From: Flavobacteriaceae bacterium
Lineage (GTDB): Bacteria > Bacteroidota > Bacteroidia > Flavobacteriales > Flavobacteriaceae
Length of the DNA: 64,000 nucleotides
Assembly (NCBI GenBank): GCA_947456815.1
Contig: CANGTL010000006.1
Span: 1 to 64,000 of the forward strand
Reading direction: 5' to 3'
The position numbers and the translations under genes are program-made. Positions 35,091 through 43,986 of the stretch are shown one piece after another. Numbering within the stretch: position 1 is the stretch's first letter; every line of letters begins with the position of its first letter. A model generated the notes under the pieces. The model searched no databases. It was not told the origin of the DNA and saw only the letters and a program-made list of their open reading frames with translations.

Positions 35091-35624
35091 CTACTTCGTA
35101 TAGCGCGGGTCCGTTTCCATGATTGTGCCGCAATTGTTGCAAGTTCGCAAGTCGATTGAATTGTAAAAGTGCTTGAAATGTGGCAGGAAATCCTGCTCTA
35201 TATCGTTGAGTTCGAAATAAACTTCATAGAGTTTGTGATTGCAATTGTCGCAATGCCAAAGCAAGCCATCTTTAAATCCTTTGCCTGCGCGTTTTCGCTC
35301 AATGACGAGTCCGATGGAGTTTTCAGAACGTGCGGGAGAATGGGGAGTTTTTGCAGGATGCAAATACATATCGCCCGCATGCATTTCCATTTCTTTGCGT
35401 TCGCCGTTTTCTTGAATGATTACTTTGATCGAGCCTTCGAGTTGATAAAACAATTCTTCTGTTTCGTTGTAGTGATAATCTTTTCTAGCATTTGGCCCTG
35501 CAACGATCATGACGATATAATCTTCAGAATCTACATAGATATTTTTATTCCCGACTGGCGGTTTTAAAAGATGTCTATTGTCTTTGACCCATTGATTGAG
35601 GTTGAACGGTTTTGCAATTGCCAT
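35091..35624 (-). CDS. nbaC: 3-hydroxyanthranilate 3,4-dioxygenase
   Basis: This 177-residue cupin enzyme has metal ligands H51, E57 (DYHYNETEELFYQLEG) and H95 (TPHSPAR). The C-terminal rubredoxin-like iron site uses C125/C128 (HCDNCN) and C162/C165 (TCNNCG), present in the bacterial 3-HAO form. It opens 3-hydroxyanthranilate in the kynurenine/quinolinate pathway, leading to NAD or to degradation of tryptophan. No other kynurenine gene lies in the window. A terminator and a separate gene lie upstream. Confidence 0.93.
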   Translation of the reverse strand: MAIAKPFNLNQWVKDNRHLLKPPVGNKNIYVDSEDYIVMIVAGPNARKDYHYNETEELFYQLEGSIKVIIQENGERKEMEMHAGDMYLHPAKTPHSPARSENSIGLVIERKRAGKGFKDGLLWHCDNCNHKLYEVYFELNDIEQDFLPHFKHFYNSIDLRTCNNCGTIMETDPRYTK

Positions 35625-35658
35625 AATGCTAAATTTAGAATTCGAATGATGTAAAATT

Positions 35659-35688
35659 AAAAAAGGTTAGCGTGAACTAACCTTTTTT
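35659..35688. terminator. bidirectional terminator
   Basis: AAAAAAGGTTAG (35659-35670) and CTAACCTTTTTT (35677-35688) are perfectly complementary. It lies just beyond the stop of the nuclease-family gene at 35695. Confidence 0.9.
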
Positions 35689-35694
35689 AGTGAA

Positions 35695-36801
35695 TTATTT
35701 TGCTTCCTTAATTAAGTAGACATAAACCGGAAAGTGATCGCTAAAACCTATTTCGTTGGCGCCGTGTCTTAGCGGATAACCTTTATATTGACCTGTAGTC
35801 GTAATCATATATGGTTTGTTGTAGATGCCGGCTTTCCAATATTCGTATGTTGAGTAATCCTTTCTAATTAAGGTTTCCGAGACCATAATTTGATCGAAAA
35901 TATCACCCGCATCGCGATAAAAAAGGGATGCGTTTCCTTCTTTAGCCATTTGTTCAAATGGGTTGTAAACGCCAAACTCCTTTACTTCTGATTTCTTCAA
36001 TTTTGCTCCGATGCCTTCTTTAACGCTTTTATTGTAGCTTCCGTCGTTTAGGTCGCCCATAGTAATAATCTTTGCGTTCGGGTTGATTTTGTAAATCGAA
36101 TCCATAATTTTTCGATTAAGTCTTCCTGCTTCTTCACGGAAAGGGCTACTCTTCTTCTCGCCGCCCGATCTCGAAGGCCAGTGGTTTACCATAACATTTA
36201 CTTCTTCGCCATCTAAGAAACCAGTTACTAAAAGAATATCACGGGTATAGACTCTTTCACCTGCACTAGCTTCTATTTTGTCCTTATCTGCTTTGTCTTC
36301 TTCGGTTTCCTTATCTTTTTCTTTAGTATTCGTGTCTTTTTTATAAATTAACAACGGGATGTTAACATAACTCGTAGGCTTGAAATGTTTTTTCTGATAT
36401 AAGAGTGCTACGTCGATTCCTCTTTTATCTGGAGAATCAAAGTGAACTATTCCATAATCATGAGCCGCCATTTTAGGTTCTTTTATTAGGTCCTCTAGAA
36501 CTCCTCTGTTTTCGATCTCGCAGCCTCCAATAAGCGTAGGTGAATTTGTGTTTTCTGTAGTTCCTATTTCGGATAAAACACGAGCAAGATTTTCCAATTT
36601 TTTGCGATACTTTTTAGAAGTCCAATTCTGAGCGCCGTTGGGCAACCATTCTTCATCATTATTTGGATTGTTAATGGTGTCAAATAAATTTTCGAAATTG
36701 TAAAAAGCAACCGTATGAACACTAAATTTTTTTTGCTGTGATTTAACTGTGGTTACAATTAGGAAAAGAAAAAGAAATGTAAAAAGTTTAGTACCTTTCA
36801 T
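35695..36801 (-). CDS. secreted endonuclease/exonuclease/phosphatase family protein
   Basis: This 368-residue protein has a signal peptide (MKGTKLFTFLFLFLIVTTVKSQ). EEP-fold motifs follow: FYNFENLFDT, GGCEIENRGVLEDL (metal-binding glutamate), VNHWPSRSGG, TMGDLND and the final SDHFPVYVY. A charged insertion of about 25 residues (DTNTKEKDKETEEDKADKDK) lies mid-chain. DNase, RNase, phosphodiesterase and lipid phosphatase activities all occur in this fold, so the substrate is open. It is divergent from a TonB-dependent receptor with the two promoters almost back to back, suggesting joint control. Confidence 0.85.
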   Translation of the reverse strand: MKGTKLFTFLFLFLIVTTVKSQQKKFSVHTVAFYNFENLFDTINNPNNDEEWLPNGAQNWTSKKYRKKLENLARVLSEIGTTENTNSPTLIGGCEIENRGVLEDLIKEPKMAAHDYGIVHFDSPDKRGIDVALLYQKKHFKPTSYVNIPLLIYKKDTNTKEKDKETEEDKADKDKIEASAGERVYTRDILLVTGFLDGEEVNVMVNHWPSRSGGEKKSSPFREEAGRLNRKIMDSIYKINPNAKIITMGDLNDGSYNKSVKEGIGAKLKKSEVKEFGVYNPFEQMAKEGNASLFYRDAGDIFDQIMVSETLIRKDYSTYEYWKAGIYNKPYMITTTGQYKGYPLRHGANEIGFSDHFPVYVYLIKEAK

Positions 36802-36848
36802 GTGAATTTAGTATTAATTTAAAATCAAGTTTAACATAAACTTGGCAC

Positions 36849-36856
36849 CAAAAGTA
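36849..36856 (-). promoter_or_regulatory. -7 promoter box of the nuclease-family gene
   Basis: The reverse strand reads TACTTTTG. It abuts a 14-bp palindrome and lies 20 bases from the divergent box of the receptor gene. Confidence 0.6.
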
Positions 36857-36869
36857 ATTAATATTAATT
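36856..36869. promoter_or_regulatory. AT-rich palindrome between divergent promoters, candidate operator
   Basis: AATTAATATTAATT is a perfect 14-bp inverted repeat between two divergent -7 boxes, in the upstream promoter region of each. A regulator bound here could affect both. AT-rich DNA yields palindromes easily, so this remains inference. Confidence 0.4.
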
Positions 36870-36876
36870 TAATAGG

Positions 36877-36884
36877 TACATTTG
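36877..36884 (+). promoter_or_regulatory. -7 promoter box of the TonB-dependent receptor gene
   Basis: TACATTTG, a perfect TAnnTTTG match, gives a leader of about 48 bases. Confidence 0.65.
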
Positions 36885-36938
36885 CATCCGTTAAGAAATA
36901 ATTATTCTTACTAAAAGACGAATTAATTTACATTATTT

Positions 36939-39746
36939 ATGAAAAAACTTATTATCAGTACATTATTTGTAATGCAAGTGGTTTTTGTTTTCGCTCAGTC
37001 AACTACTGGGGTAACTGGAAAAGTGGTCGATGCAAAAACTCAGAAAGCTTTACAAAACGTGGTGGTTGCCATTTTGAATTCAAATTTAACGACTTTAACC
37101 GATAATACGGGAAAGTTCTCATTTAGCGATGTTACACCAGGAAATCAATTATTACAAATCAAAACTCAAGGATATGGAGACCAATTACTTCAGGTTGAAA
37201 TTGAATCAGGGAAAATATTAGACTTAGGTTCAGTTGTAATGACTGAAGACCAAACCCAAGAACAACAATTGAGTTTAATTACCATAACTGAAAATGATTT
37301 AGGAGATGATAACAGCGGTTCAGAAACAACTGCGGGTCTATTGCAAGCAAGTAGAGACGCTTTTCAACAAGCGGCTGCATTTAATTGGGGTCAGTCTAGG
37401 TTTAGAATCCGTGGTTTAGATAATGAATACGGGACCACCATGATTAATGGTGTGATTATGAATAAGATTTATGATGGGAGACCTCAATGGAGTAACTGGG
37501 GAGGTCTGAACGATGCTACTAGAAACCAGGAATTTACTATGGGTACAGCGCCTTCCGATTACACTTTTGGAGGGATCTTAGGCACACAAGAAATCAATAC
37601 AAGAGCTTCTATTTATAGAAAAGGATCTCGAGTTTCATTTTCAGGAACAAATACGAACTACACATGGAGAACTATGGGTACGCATGCTTCTGGAATGGGT
37701 ACCAATGGATGGGCATTCGTGGTTTCTGCTTCAGGTAGAGGCGCGAAAGAAGGTTATTTTGAAGGAACTGATTACGATTCAAAATCTTTGTTTGCAAGTG
37801 TGGAAAAGAAATTTAATGATCAGCATTCCTTGAATTTTACCTCGATTTATTCTGAGAATAGCAGAGGAAGAACTTCTCCAAACACGGATGAGGTTACTAG
37901 GCTAGCAGGCGAAAAATACAATTCCTATTGGGGTTGGTATGAAGGGAAGAAAAGAAATTCAAGAGATAGAGATGTTATCGAGCCTATATTGATGCTTTCT
38001 CATTATTGGAAGTTGAGTGATAACACATTATTGACAACAAATGTGGCGCATCAGTTTGGAAAAGTTGGTAATAGCCGTATCGACTTTCAAGGTGCGGACA
38101 ATCCGGATCCAACTTATTACAGAAATCTTCCTAGTTTCTACACTTCGGCATACAATCCTGATGATTACACAGATTTCTTAGGTGATGACCCTCAAAACGT
38201 TGCAGATGGTCTTGCCGCTGCTTCTAATTTTAGAGCAAATAGACAAATCAATTGGTACCAAATGTATCAAGCAAATCAAACTTCAGACGGACACAGTGCT
38301 TACATTCTTTATGAAGACAGAACGGACGACAAAGTTTGGACAGCTAGTTCATTTCTTAGCTCAAAACTATCAGATAACATCAACATGAATGCTGGTGTTA
38401 CGTACAGAAACCTAAAATCGCATAACTTTCAAAACTTACTAGATCTCTTAGGGGGTCAATATTTCGAAGATTATGATAATTTTCAAGTTGGTAGCGAACA
38501 ACAGCCGGATTTAAATAATCCAAATAGGCAAGTGAGAGTTGGCGATACTTTTGGTTACAATTATAACTTATTAGCCAATACAATAGACGCTTTTACACAA
38601 TTTAAATTTACTTACAAAAAAATTGATTTTTACTTAGCTGAATCTTATACAAGAACTGAATATCAAAGAGAGGGACTTTATAAAAACGGTCTGTATCCGT
38701 CAAATTCATTTGGTAGAAGCTCAAAATACACTTACGAAACCTTTGGTTTTAAAGGAGGCTTGACCTATAAAATTAGTGGAAGACAGTTCTTGGGCTTAAA
38801 TGCAGCTTATATGACAAAAGCTCCAACTCTAAGAAATGTGTTTCCAAACGCTCGTATTAATGACAATACCGTGGCTGGATTATCTCCAGAAAATGTTACT
38901 AGTTTAGATGCTAGTTATATTATAAAAGCACCTAAATTCAAAACTAGATTAACTGCATTCTATACCAATATTAAGAATGCAACCGAGACTTCATTTTTCT
39001 TCGGAGAAGGTATTTTTGACGATGACAACGGAGACGGAGGCGATGCTTTTGTAGCGGAAACTGTTAGTAATATTGAGAAAAAGAACATTGGATTAGAATT
39101 AGGTATTGAGTATAATCTTAGCTCAACAATAAAATTAACGGTTGCAGGAGCCTACGGAGAATACACTTTTGACAATAACCCAAATGTTTCCTTAAGCAAT
39201 GACAATCTAGCTTCTCCGACCAATACTAATCCTGTTACTGATTTTGGAAAAGCTTACCTAAAAGGATATAGAGTGTCTGGAGGGCCACAGACTGCTGGGT
39301 CAATAGGTTTTGAATATAGAGATCCTAAATTTTGGTGGATTGGAGCTAATGCAAATTATCTTGCCAATAACTATTTAGATGTATCATCTTTATTGAGAAC
39401 AAATAACTTCTATAAAAACCCTCAAGATCTTGAAGGATTGCCTTTCCCTGAAGCATCAACAGAGAGAGCTGACGAACTATTGAAACAAGAAAAATTTAAG
39501 GACATTACGTTGGTTAATTTAACAGGAGGGAAATCTTGGAGGATCAATAACAAAACGATAGGGTTCTTTGCGTCGATAAATAATGTGTTTGATGTTATAT
39601 ACAAAACCGGAGGGTTTGAACAAAGTAGAAATGCAAACTTCAGAGAAGTAAATCAAGATGTTTCTAGCGGAACTCCTGCTTTTGCTCCTAAGTATTTTTA
39701 CGGTTTTGGAAGAACATATTTCGTAAATCTTTATGTTAACTTTTAA
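36939..39746 (+). CDS. TonB-dependent receptor with N-terminal carboxypeptidase-like domain
   Basis: This 935-residue outer-membrane transporter has a signal peptide (MKKLIISTLFVMQVVFVFAQ). A CarboxypepD_reg-like domain (about 24-105: VTGKVVDAKTQKALQNVVVA...) and a plug (about 110-240: SRFRIRGLDNEYGTTMINGV) follow. A 22-strand-type barrel ends FGRTYFVNLYVNF, with terminal phenylalanine. It imports a ligand using the proton-motive force through TonB-ExbBD. It is not a clear SusC: no SusD follows, but two lipoproteins do (10 and about 25 bases downstream gaps), so these may be its surface partners. The divergent EEP-family gene suggests a nucleic acid or phosphoester ligand. Confidence 0.9.
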   Translation: MKKLIISTLFVMQVVFVFAQSTTGVTGKVVDAKTQKALQNVVVAILNSNLTTLTDNTGKFSFSDVTPGNQLLQIKTQGYGDQLLQVEIESGKILDLGSVVMTEDQTQEQQLSLITITENDLGDDNSGSETTAGLLQASRDAFQQAAAFNWGQSRFRIRGLDNEYGTTMINGVIMNKIYDGRPQWSNWGGLNDATRNQEFTMGTAPSDYTFGGILGTQEINTRASIYRKGSRVSFSGTNTNYTWRTMGTHASGMGTNGWAFVVSASGRGAKEGYFEGTDYDSKSLFASVEKKFNDQHSLNFTSIYSENSRGRTSPNTDEVTRLAGEKYNSYWGWYEGKKRNSRDRDVIEPILMLSHYWKLSDNTLLTTNVAHQFGKVGNSRIDFQGADNPDPTYYRNLPSFYTSAYNPDDYTDFLGDDPQNVADGLAAASNFRANRQINWYQMYQANQTSDGHSAYILYEDRTDDKVWTASSFLSSKLSDNINMNAGVTYRNLKSHNFQNLLDLLGGQYFEDYDNFQVGSEQQPDLNNPNRQVRVGDTFGYNYNLLANTIDAFTQFKFTYKKIDFYLAESYTRTEYQREGLYKNGLYPSNSFGRSSKYTYETFGFKGGLTYKISGRQFLGLNAAYMTKAPTLRNVFPNARINDNTVAGLSPENVTSLDASYIIKAPKFKTRLTAFYTNIKNATETSFFFGEGIFDDDNGDGGDAFVAETVSNIEKKNIGLELGIEYNLSSTIKLTVAGAYGEYTFDNNPNVSLSNDNLASPTNTNPVTDFGKAYLKGYRVSGGPQTAGSIGFEYRDPKFWWIGANANYLANNYLDVSSLLRTNNFYKNPQDLEGLPFPEASTERADELLKQEKFKDITLVNLTGGKSWRINNKTIGFFASINNVFDVIYKTGGFEQSRNANFREVNQDVSSGTPAFAPKYFYGFGRTYFVNLYVNF

Positions 39747-39756
39747 AAAATTAGCT

Positions 39757-40368
39757 ATGAAAACAATAAAATTAGTACTTACAGGTCTCTTAGGGGTTGT
39801 TTCATTTTCAGGATGCTCGCCTGAAAGCGATATTAAAAATCCCTCAATTGAACCATTTGCGTTTTACCAAGACTTTACTAGTAATAATGTTGACGGTGAT
39901 GACATAAATATTGCTGGTTGGACAAATTACGCAGAAGCTGGAACAGTAAAATGGGAACAAGGAATCTACAGCGGTTCAAAATATGCCGAGTTTTCGGGGT
40001 ATCAATCTGGCCAAGCTTCAAACATTGGATGGTTAATCTCCCCTGCCATTAACATGGACCTAAGAACAGGTGAAAAGTTCGCATTTGACGTTGCGCAAGC
40101 CTACGTTAGTAGCAGTTCAAACTCGATTGAACTTTTTATATCCAAAGATTTTGATGGAACAAATGTATTGGACGCCACATGGAAATCCGTTTCTTTCAAT
40201 AAACCACCTTTAGATTATGAAACAAGATTCGATTTTTTCAGTTCGGGCATAATTGACTTATCTGGTTATACTGGAAATATATACCTTGCTTTCAAAGTGA
40301 AAAGCTCGGGTACTAATTTTTCCCTTGACGGAACATATGAAATAGACAACATCAGAATTTTTAACTAA
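39757..40368 (+). CDS. surface lipoprotein, choice-of-anchor J / DUF5017-like
   Basis: This 203-residue lipoprotein starts MKTIKLVLTGLLGVVSFSGC with lipobox cysteine C20. A jelly-roll fold follows: FYQDFTSNNVDGDDINIAGWTNY..., WLISPAINMDL and FSLDGTYEIDNIRIFN, the usual start, middle and end of choice-of-anchor J domains. The ATG at 39757 is chosen over 39733, which overlaps the receptor stop and adds non-signal residues. It is cotranscribed with the receptor and DUF5689 genes and probably binds or presents the ligand at the surface. Confidence 0.78.
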   Translation: MKTIKLVLTGLLGVVSFSGCSPESDIKNPSIEPFAFYQDFTSNNVDGDDINIAGWTNYAEAGTVKWEQGIYSGSKYAEFSGYQSGQASNIGWLISPAINMDLRTGEKFAFDVAQAYVSSSSNSIELFISKDFDGTNVLDATWKSVSFNKPPLDYETRFDFFSSGIIDLSGYTGNIYLAFKVKSSGTNFSLDGTYEIDNIRIFN

Positions 40369-40382
40369 AAGCAAACCTCAAC

Positions 40383-41771
40383 ATGAAAAATATATTTTTA
40401 AAATCTTGCTTATCTATATCAATTGGTATTGGATTGCTTACAGGATGCGCCAACGGCGACTATTATGAGTCTCCGGAATCAAGTCTAAAAACATACGAAC
40501 TTACCACAACGACTACCGTTGAAGCTATAAATAATGCGGCAACTGCTGCTCCTGTAATGTTTACAACTGACCAGATTATTGAAGCTTATGTTACTTCTAG
40601 TGACGAAAAAGGAACTTTTTACAAGTCGATTTCCTTTCAGACCATACCTACCGATGGTTCGAATCCAATAGGATTTAGTGTGCCATTAAATGTGACAACG
40701 CTTTATGGTAAAGGATTTACTCCAGGAAGAAAAGTTTATATTAATCTTAATGGACTATATAGTGCCATAGTGTATGGCTCATTACAAATAGGCTCTCTCT
40801 ATGAAGGCACAATAGGTAGAATTTCTGAATTTCAATGGAAAAATCATCTTTTCCCATCAGCAACAATTGTAAGAGAAGCTGACTTTGTAAGAACTTTAAG
40901 TTTAGCAGATGCTTATGACGACGCAAATCAAAACACCTTGATTGAACTAAAAGATGTTCAGTTTTCAGAAAGTTCAATCAATAGAACCTACTACGATATT
41001 GACTCTGGTGGTGGCGCTACAAATCACTTATTATCTTCACTTGCCGGTGGAGATGAGCAAATAATTCGATTTAGCAGTTTCTGTCCTTTTACGGGCAAAA
41101 TGGTGCCTACCAAAAGTGGAAACATACGAGGTGTTTTAACAAAATACGATACTGATTTTCAATTCATTATTCGTTATGAAAGCGATATTAAACTCACATT
41201 AGAGAGATTTGATACCACGCCATCATTAGGAGGTACAGATCTGCAATACAACGGAACACTCTCGGAAAATTTCGAGTCTTATAATGCTTCCACAAAAGTA
41301 TTTCCTAAATATATAAATGATGCGTTCCAAGGAACAAGATATTGGGCAACTGAATCATTCAGTAGCAATAAATACCTAAAGCTGTCTTCATTTAGTTCAA
41401 GTTCAGATTTCCAAGAACAGAATAACAAAGCCTATTTTATCGTTCCGGTAAATTTTACTGCCGCCAATAGTATGAGCTTTAAGACACAAGACCGTTTTAA
41501 TGTTGGAGATGTATTGCGAGTTTATTACTCTACTGATTATGTTCCTTTTACAAACATTGCTAATGCCACTTTAGTAGATATTACCAATCGATTTACAATA
41601 GCAAGTGGAACAACAGGAAGTACTTCCCAACCGTTCGTCAATAGTGGAATTTATAATTTTCTTCCTTCATTGTTAGGAAATGGGTTCGTTATTTTTGAAT
41701 ATACTGGAGGATACAGTTTTGATCCTGATTTAACTACCACAATTCATATTGATGATATTGTAATAAACTAA
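40383..41771 (+). CDS. DUF5689-type surface lipoprotein
   Basis: This 462-residue lipoprotein has a signal and lipobox (LSISIGIGLLTGC, C22). A DUF5689-like domain (about 60-270) includes TDQIIEAYVTSSDEKGTFYKSISFQ, GKGFTPGRKVYINLNGL and LIELKDVQFSES. A C-terminal jelly-roll region ends FDPDLTTTIHIDDIVIN. I recall DUF5689 lipoproteins beside TonB receptors in Bacteroidota. It starts 14 bases after the previous gene. It may form the ligand-binding lid of the receptor; that is inference. Confidence 0.8.
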   Translation: MKNIFLKSCLSISIGIGLLTGCANGDYYESPESSLKTYELTTTTTVEAINNAATAAPVMFTTDQIIEAYVTSSDEKGTFYKSISFQTIPTDGSNPIGFSVPLNVTTLYGKGFTPGRKVYINLNGLYSAIVYGSLQIGSLYEGTIGRISEFQWKNHLFPSATIVREADFVRTLSLADAYDDANQNTLIELKDVQFSESSINRTYYDIDSGGGATNHLLSSLAGGDEQIIRFSSFCPFTGKMVPTKSGNIRGVLTKYDTDFQFIIRYESDIKLTLERFDTTPSLGGTDLQYNGTLSENFESYNASTKVFPKYINDAFQGTRYWATESFSSNKYLKLSSFSSSSDFQEQNNKAYFIVPVNFTAANSMSFKTQDRFNVGDVLRVYYSTDYVPFTNIANATLVDITNRFTIASGTTGSTSQPFVNSGIYNFLPSLLGNGFVIFEYTGGYSFDPDLTTTIHIDDIVIN

Positions 41772-41790
41772 CAAATTATCTTACACGAAA

Positions 41791-41818
41791 AAGAGGCTTT
41801 AAAAGCCTCTTTTTTTTT
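41791..41818 (+). terminator. terminator of the receptor operon
   Basis: AAGAGGCTTT pairs with AAAGCCTCTT, followed by about eight Ts. It closes the receptor-lipoprotein operon. Confidence 0.9.
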
Positions 41819-42050
41819 GCCTATTCTATCCGTGCTTTTCTGAAATATTTAGTCGTAAAGACAATATACGCGCTTTCTATTGGCTAATTTCTGTATAGAT
41901 GGGAAAGAAAATGATCGTGAGAATCAAAAACGTTGTTCGACAAGTGACAAAATCCAAAAAAGTATAAAATAACCTTGCAATTCCTTTATCTTCAGACCGC
42001 AGAAAAATCACTCCTACTATACAAGTAACATCCGACAAGTAAATCAAATA
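41819..42050. other. gene-free intergenic stretch, possible small RNA region
   Basis: About 230 bases lie between two terminators with no ORF of note. The second hairpin (42051-42078) would fit the 3' end of a forward small RNA, but no TAnnTTTG box was found in this stretch, so nothing more can be claimed. Confidence 0.3.
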
Positions 42051-42078
42051 AAAAAACCGAGCGAATGCTCGGTTTTTT
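42051..42078. terminator. bidirectional terminator
   Basis: AAAAAACCGAGC (42051-42062), GAAT loop, GCTCGGTTTTTT (42067-42078). It lies beyond the stop of the OmpA-family gene on the reverse strand. Confidence 0.9.
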
Positions 42079-42099
42079 TATTTATCTATTTTAAAACAA

Positions 42100-43968
42100 T
42101 TACTTTACAATCAAGAACTCAGAACGTCTGTTTTGCGCATGTTGCTCTTCGGTACAAGCTTCTTTACAATCAACTTTAGGCTCAATTTCTCCCATTCCTT
42201 TTCCAGAAATTCTGTTCTTAGCAATTCCTTTAGAAATTACATACTGAACGGTAGATTTCGCTCTTCTATCAGATAATGACAAGTTATAAGCATCACTACC
42301 TCTATTATCTGTATGCGACTTCGCTAGAATAACTAACTTATCATTGCTTTTCATCACTTGTACTAACTTGTCTAGCTCAAATGCACCTTCTTGAGTGATG
42401 TTGCTTTTGTTATACTCAAAGAAAATTGGATTCAAAATAATCTCAGTTTCTGTAACGATTGCCTCGATTGGTTGCAACGCCGCGTCTACTTTTGTCTGTC
42501 CACCTTTAGATTTAGCTACACCAAAGGTATTGCTTTCGAATCCATCTTTACTTGCTTGAATACTGTACGATTTCTCGCATTCAACGTCAAAAGCAACTTC
42601 TCCTCTTTCGTTAGAAGTTTTGGTTGCAATAACATTTCTTTTCTCATCAACAATCGAAACGCTTGCATTAGCTAATATAGCCCCGGTTTTTGCATTTGTT
42701 ACTACTGTAAACACTTCCGCGCCACAAACTGGTGTCGCGCCAAAAATATCATCATTCCCGTTTCTGTTACTAGCAAAGAACCCTAGATTTTTTGCTTTGT
42801 TAAATGTGAATCCGAAGTCGTCTTTTTCTGTATTAACTGGCTTACCTAAATTAACCGCTTCTGTTCCCTTGCCTAAATCTATTTGAAATACGTCCAATCC
42901 GCCTAAACCAGGTTTTCCGCTTGAAGCAAAATAAAGTGTGTTGTTATCATCCGCTATAAAAGGAAAACTCTCGTTCCCTTCGGTATTTACCTTATTCCCC
43001 AAGTTCTCTGGTTTTCCATAAGTCCCATCAGTATTAACAGCCACTTTCCAAATATCAACTCCTCCTGCACTTCCAGGCATATCAGATGAAAAATAGAGCG
43101 TTTTACCATCTCTACTCAAACTTGGATTACTAGTAGAATATTCTTTACTATTGAATGGTAATGAAATAATTTTACCCCACTTCCCATTATCTTTTGTTGA
43201 AACAAATAAATTATTTCTGCTCAGCTTTAAATTATTCTTTTTGTCCTTCTCAAATGCAGCCTCTTTAAAACTGTCGCTAGAAAAATATACCGTTGTCCCA
43301 TCATTACTAATAGAAACTGGGCCGTCGTGATATTTAGAATTTAATTCACTAACTGTACTAGCATTGGTAATTGTACCGTCAATATTATAGTCTGCTTTGT
43401 AGATGTCTAGAAAAGGTTCTTTATTCCATCCGTACTCTTTTCGTGATCCATTTCTAGCGCTAGTAAAATACAACTGGTTGTCATAAAGTACTGCTCCAAA
43501 ATCAGCTTTATCACTACTAATATCCAATGACTTCACATCGAACTTTTTCTGTTTATCAAGTAATTTTGGAACATAATTAGGGTTTTCCTTAAATGATTTT
43601 GCTCTTAGGTCGTTAGGCGCTAATGAAGCAAACTTCTGCATTTGCTTGTTCGCTTCTTCGTATTTACCATTCGACTTTAGCATTTGAGCATATCTGTAAT
43701 ATGTTTCTGAATCTTGAGGAACCTCGGTTGCTTTCGCATACCATCGAGCCGCCTCTACTGTATTGAACATATTAAAATAAGTGTCTGCTAATCGTTTATA
43801 AACATAATTATCCGATTTGCCATTGTCAACCAACTTAAGGTACTCTTCTGCCGCAGAAACATATTCATAACGACTGTATAATTTATCTGCTTTCTTAGTG
43901 GCTGCATTCTGAGCGGTAATTGAACTGCTCGCAATCACAAAACTAAATGCTATATAGAAATTTTTCAT
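42100..43968 (-). CDS. PorE-like OmpA family protein (TPR, PD40 propeller, CarboxypepD_reg, OmpA)
   Basis: This 622-residue protein has a signal peptide (MKNFYIAFSFVIASSSITAQ) and TPRs (about 22-125). PD40 beta-propeller repeats (about 150-400: LYFTSARNGSRKE, TVYFSSDSFK, TLYFSSDMPG, TLYFASSGKPG) follow. Next come a CarboxypepD_reg-like domain (about 415-490) and a C-terminal OmpA peptidoglycan-binding domain (SHTDNRGSDAYNLSLSDRRA). The order equals that of the T9SS protein PorE, and such genes commonly follow porP/sprF. It probably anchors the type B secretion/attachment site to peptidoglycan. It starts 18 bases after the sprF-like gene. Confidence 0.88.
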   Translation of the reverse strand: MKNFYIAFSFVIASSSITAQNAATKKADKLYSRYEYVSAAEEYLKLVDNGKSDNYVYKRLADTYFNMFNTVEAARWYAKATEVPQDSETYYRYAQMLKSNGKYEEANKQMQKFASLAPNDLRAKSFKENPNYVPKLLDKQKKFDVKSLDISSDKADFGAVLYDNQLYFTSARNGSRKEYGWNKEPFLDIYKADYNIDGTITNASTVSELNSKYHDGPVSISNDGTTVYFSSDSFKEAAFEKDKKNNLKLSRNNLFVSTKDNGKWGKIISLPFNSKEYSTSNPSLSRDGKTLYFSSDMPGSAGGVDIWKVAVNTDGTYGKPENLGNKVNTEGNESFPFIADDNNTLYFASSGKPGLGGLDVFQIDLGKGTEAVNLGKPVNTEKDDFGFTFNKAKNLGFFASNRNGNDDIFGATPVCGAEVFTVVTNAKTGAILANASVSIVDEKRNVIATKTSNERGEVAFDVECEKSYSIQASKDGFESNTFGVAKSKGGQTKVDAALQPIEAIVTETEIILNPIFFEYNKSNITQEGAFELDKLVQVMKSNDKLVILAKSHTDNRGSDAYNLSLSDRRAKSTVQYVISKGIAKNRISGKGMGEIEPKVDCKEACTEEQHAQNRRSEFLIVK

Positions 43969-43986
43969 GTTAGATTACTTTTGATT

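Noticed and set aside
33250..35624. One catabolic operon of aldehyde dehydrogenase and 3-hydroxyanthranilate dioxygenase
   Set aside because: A 115-base palindromic repeat and a separate promoter box lie between them, and antiquitin acts in lysine rather than kynurenine breakdown.
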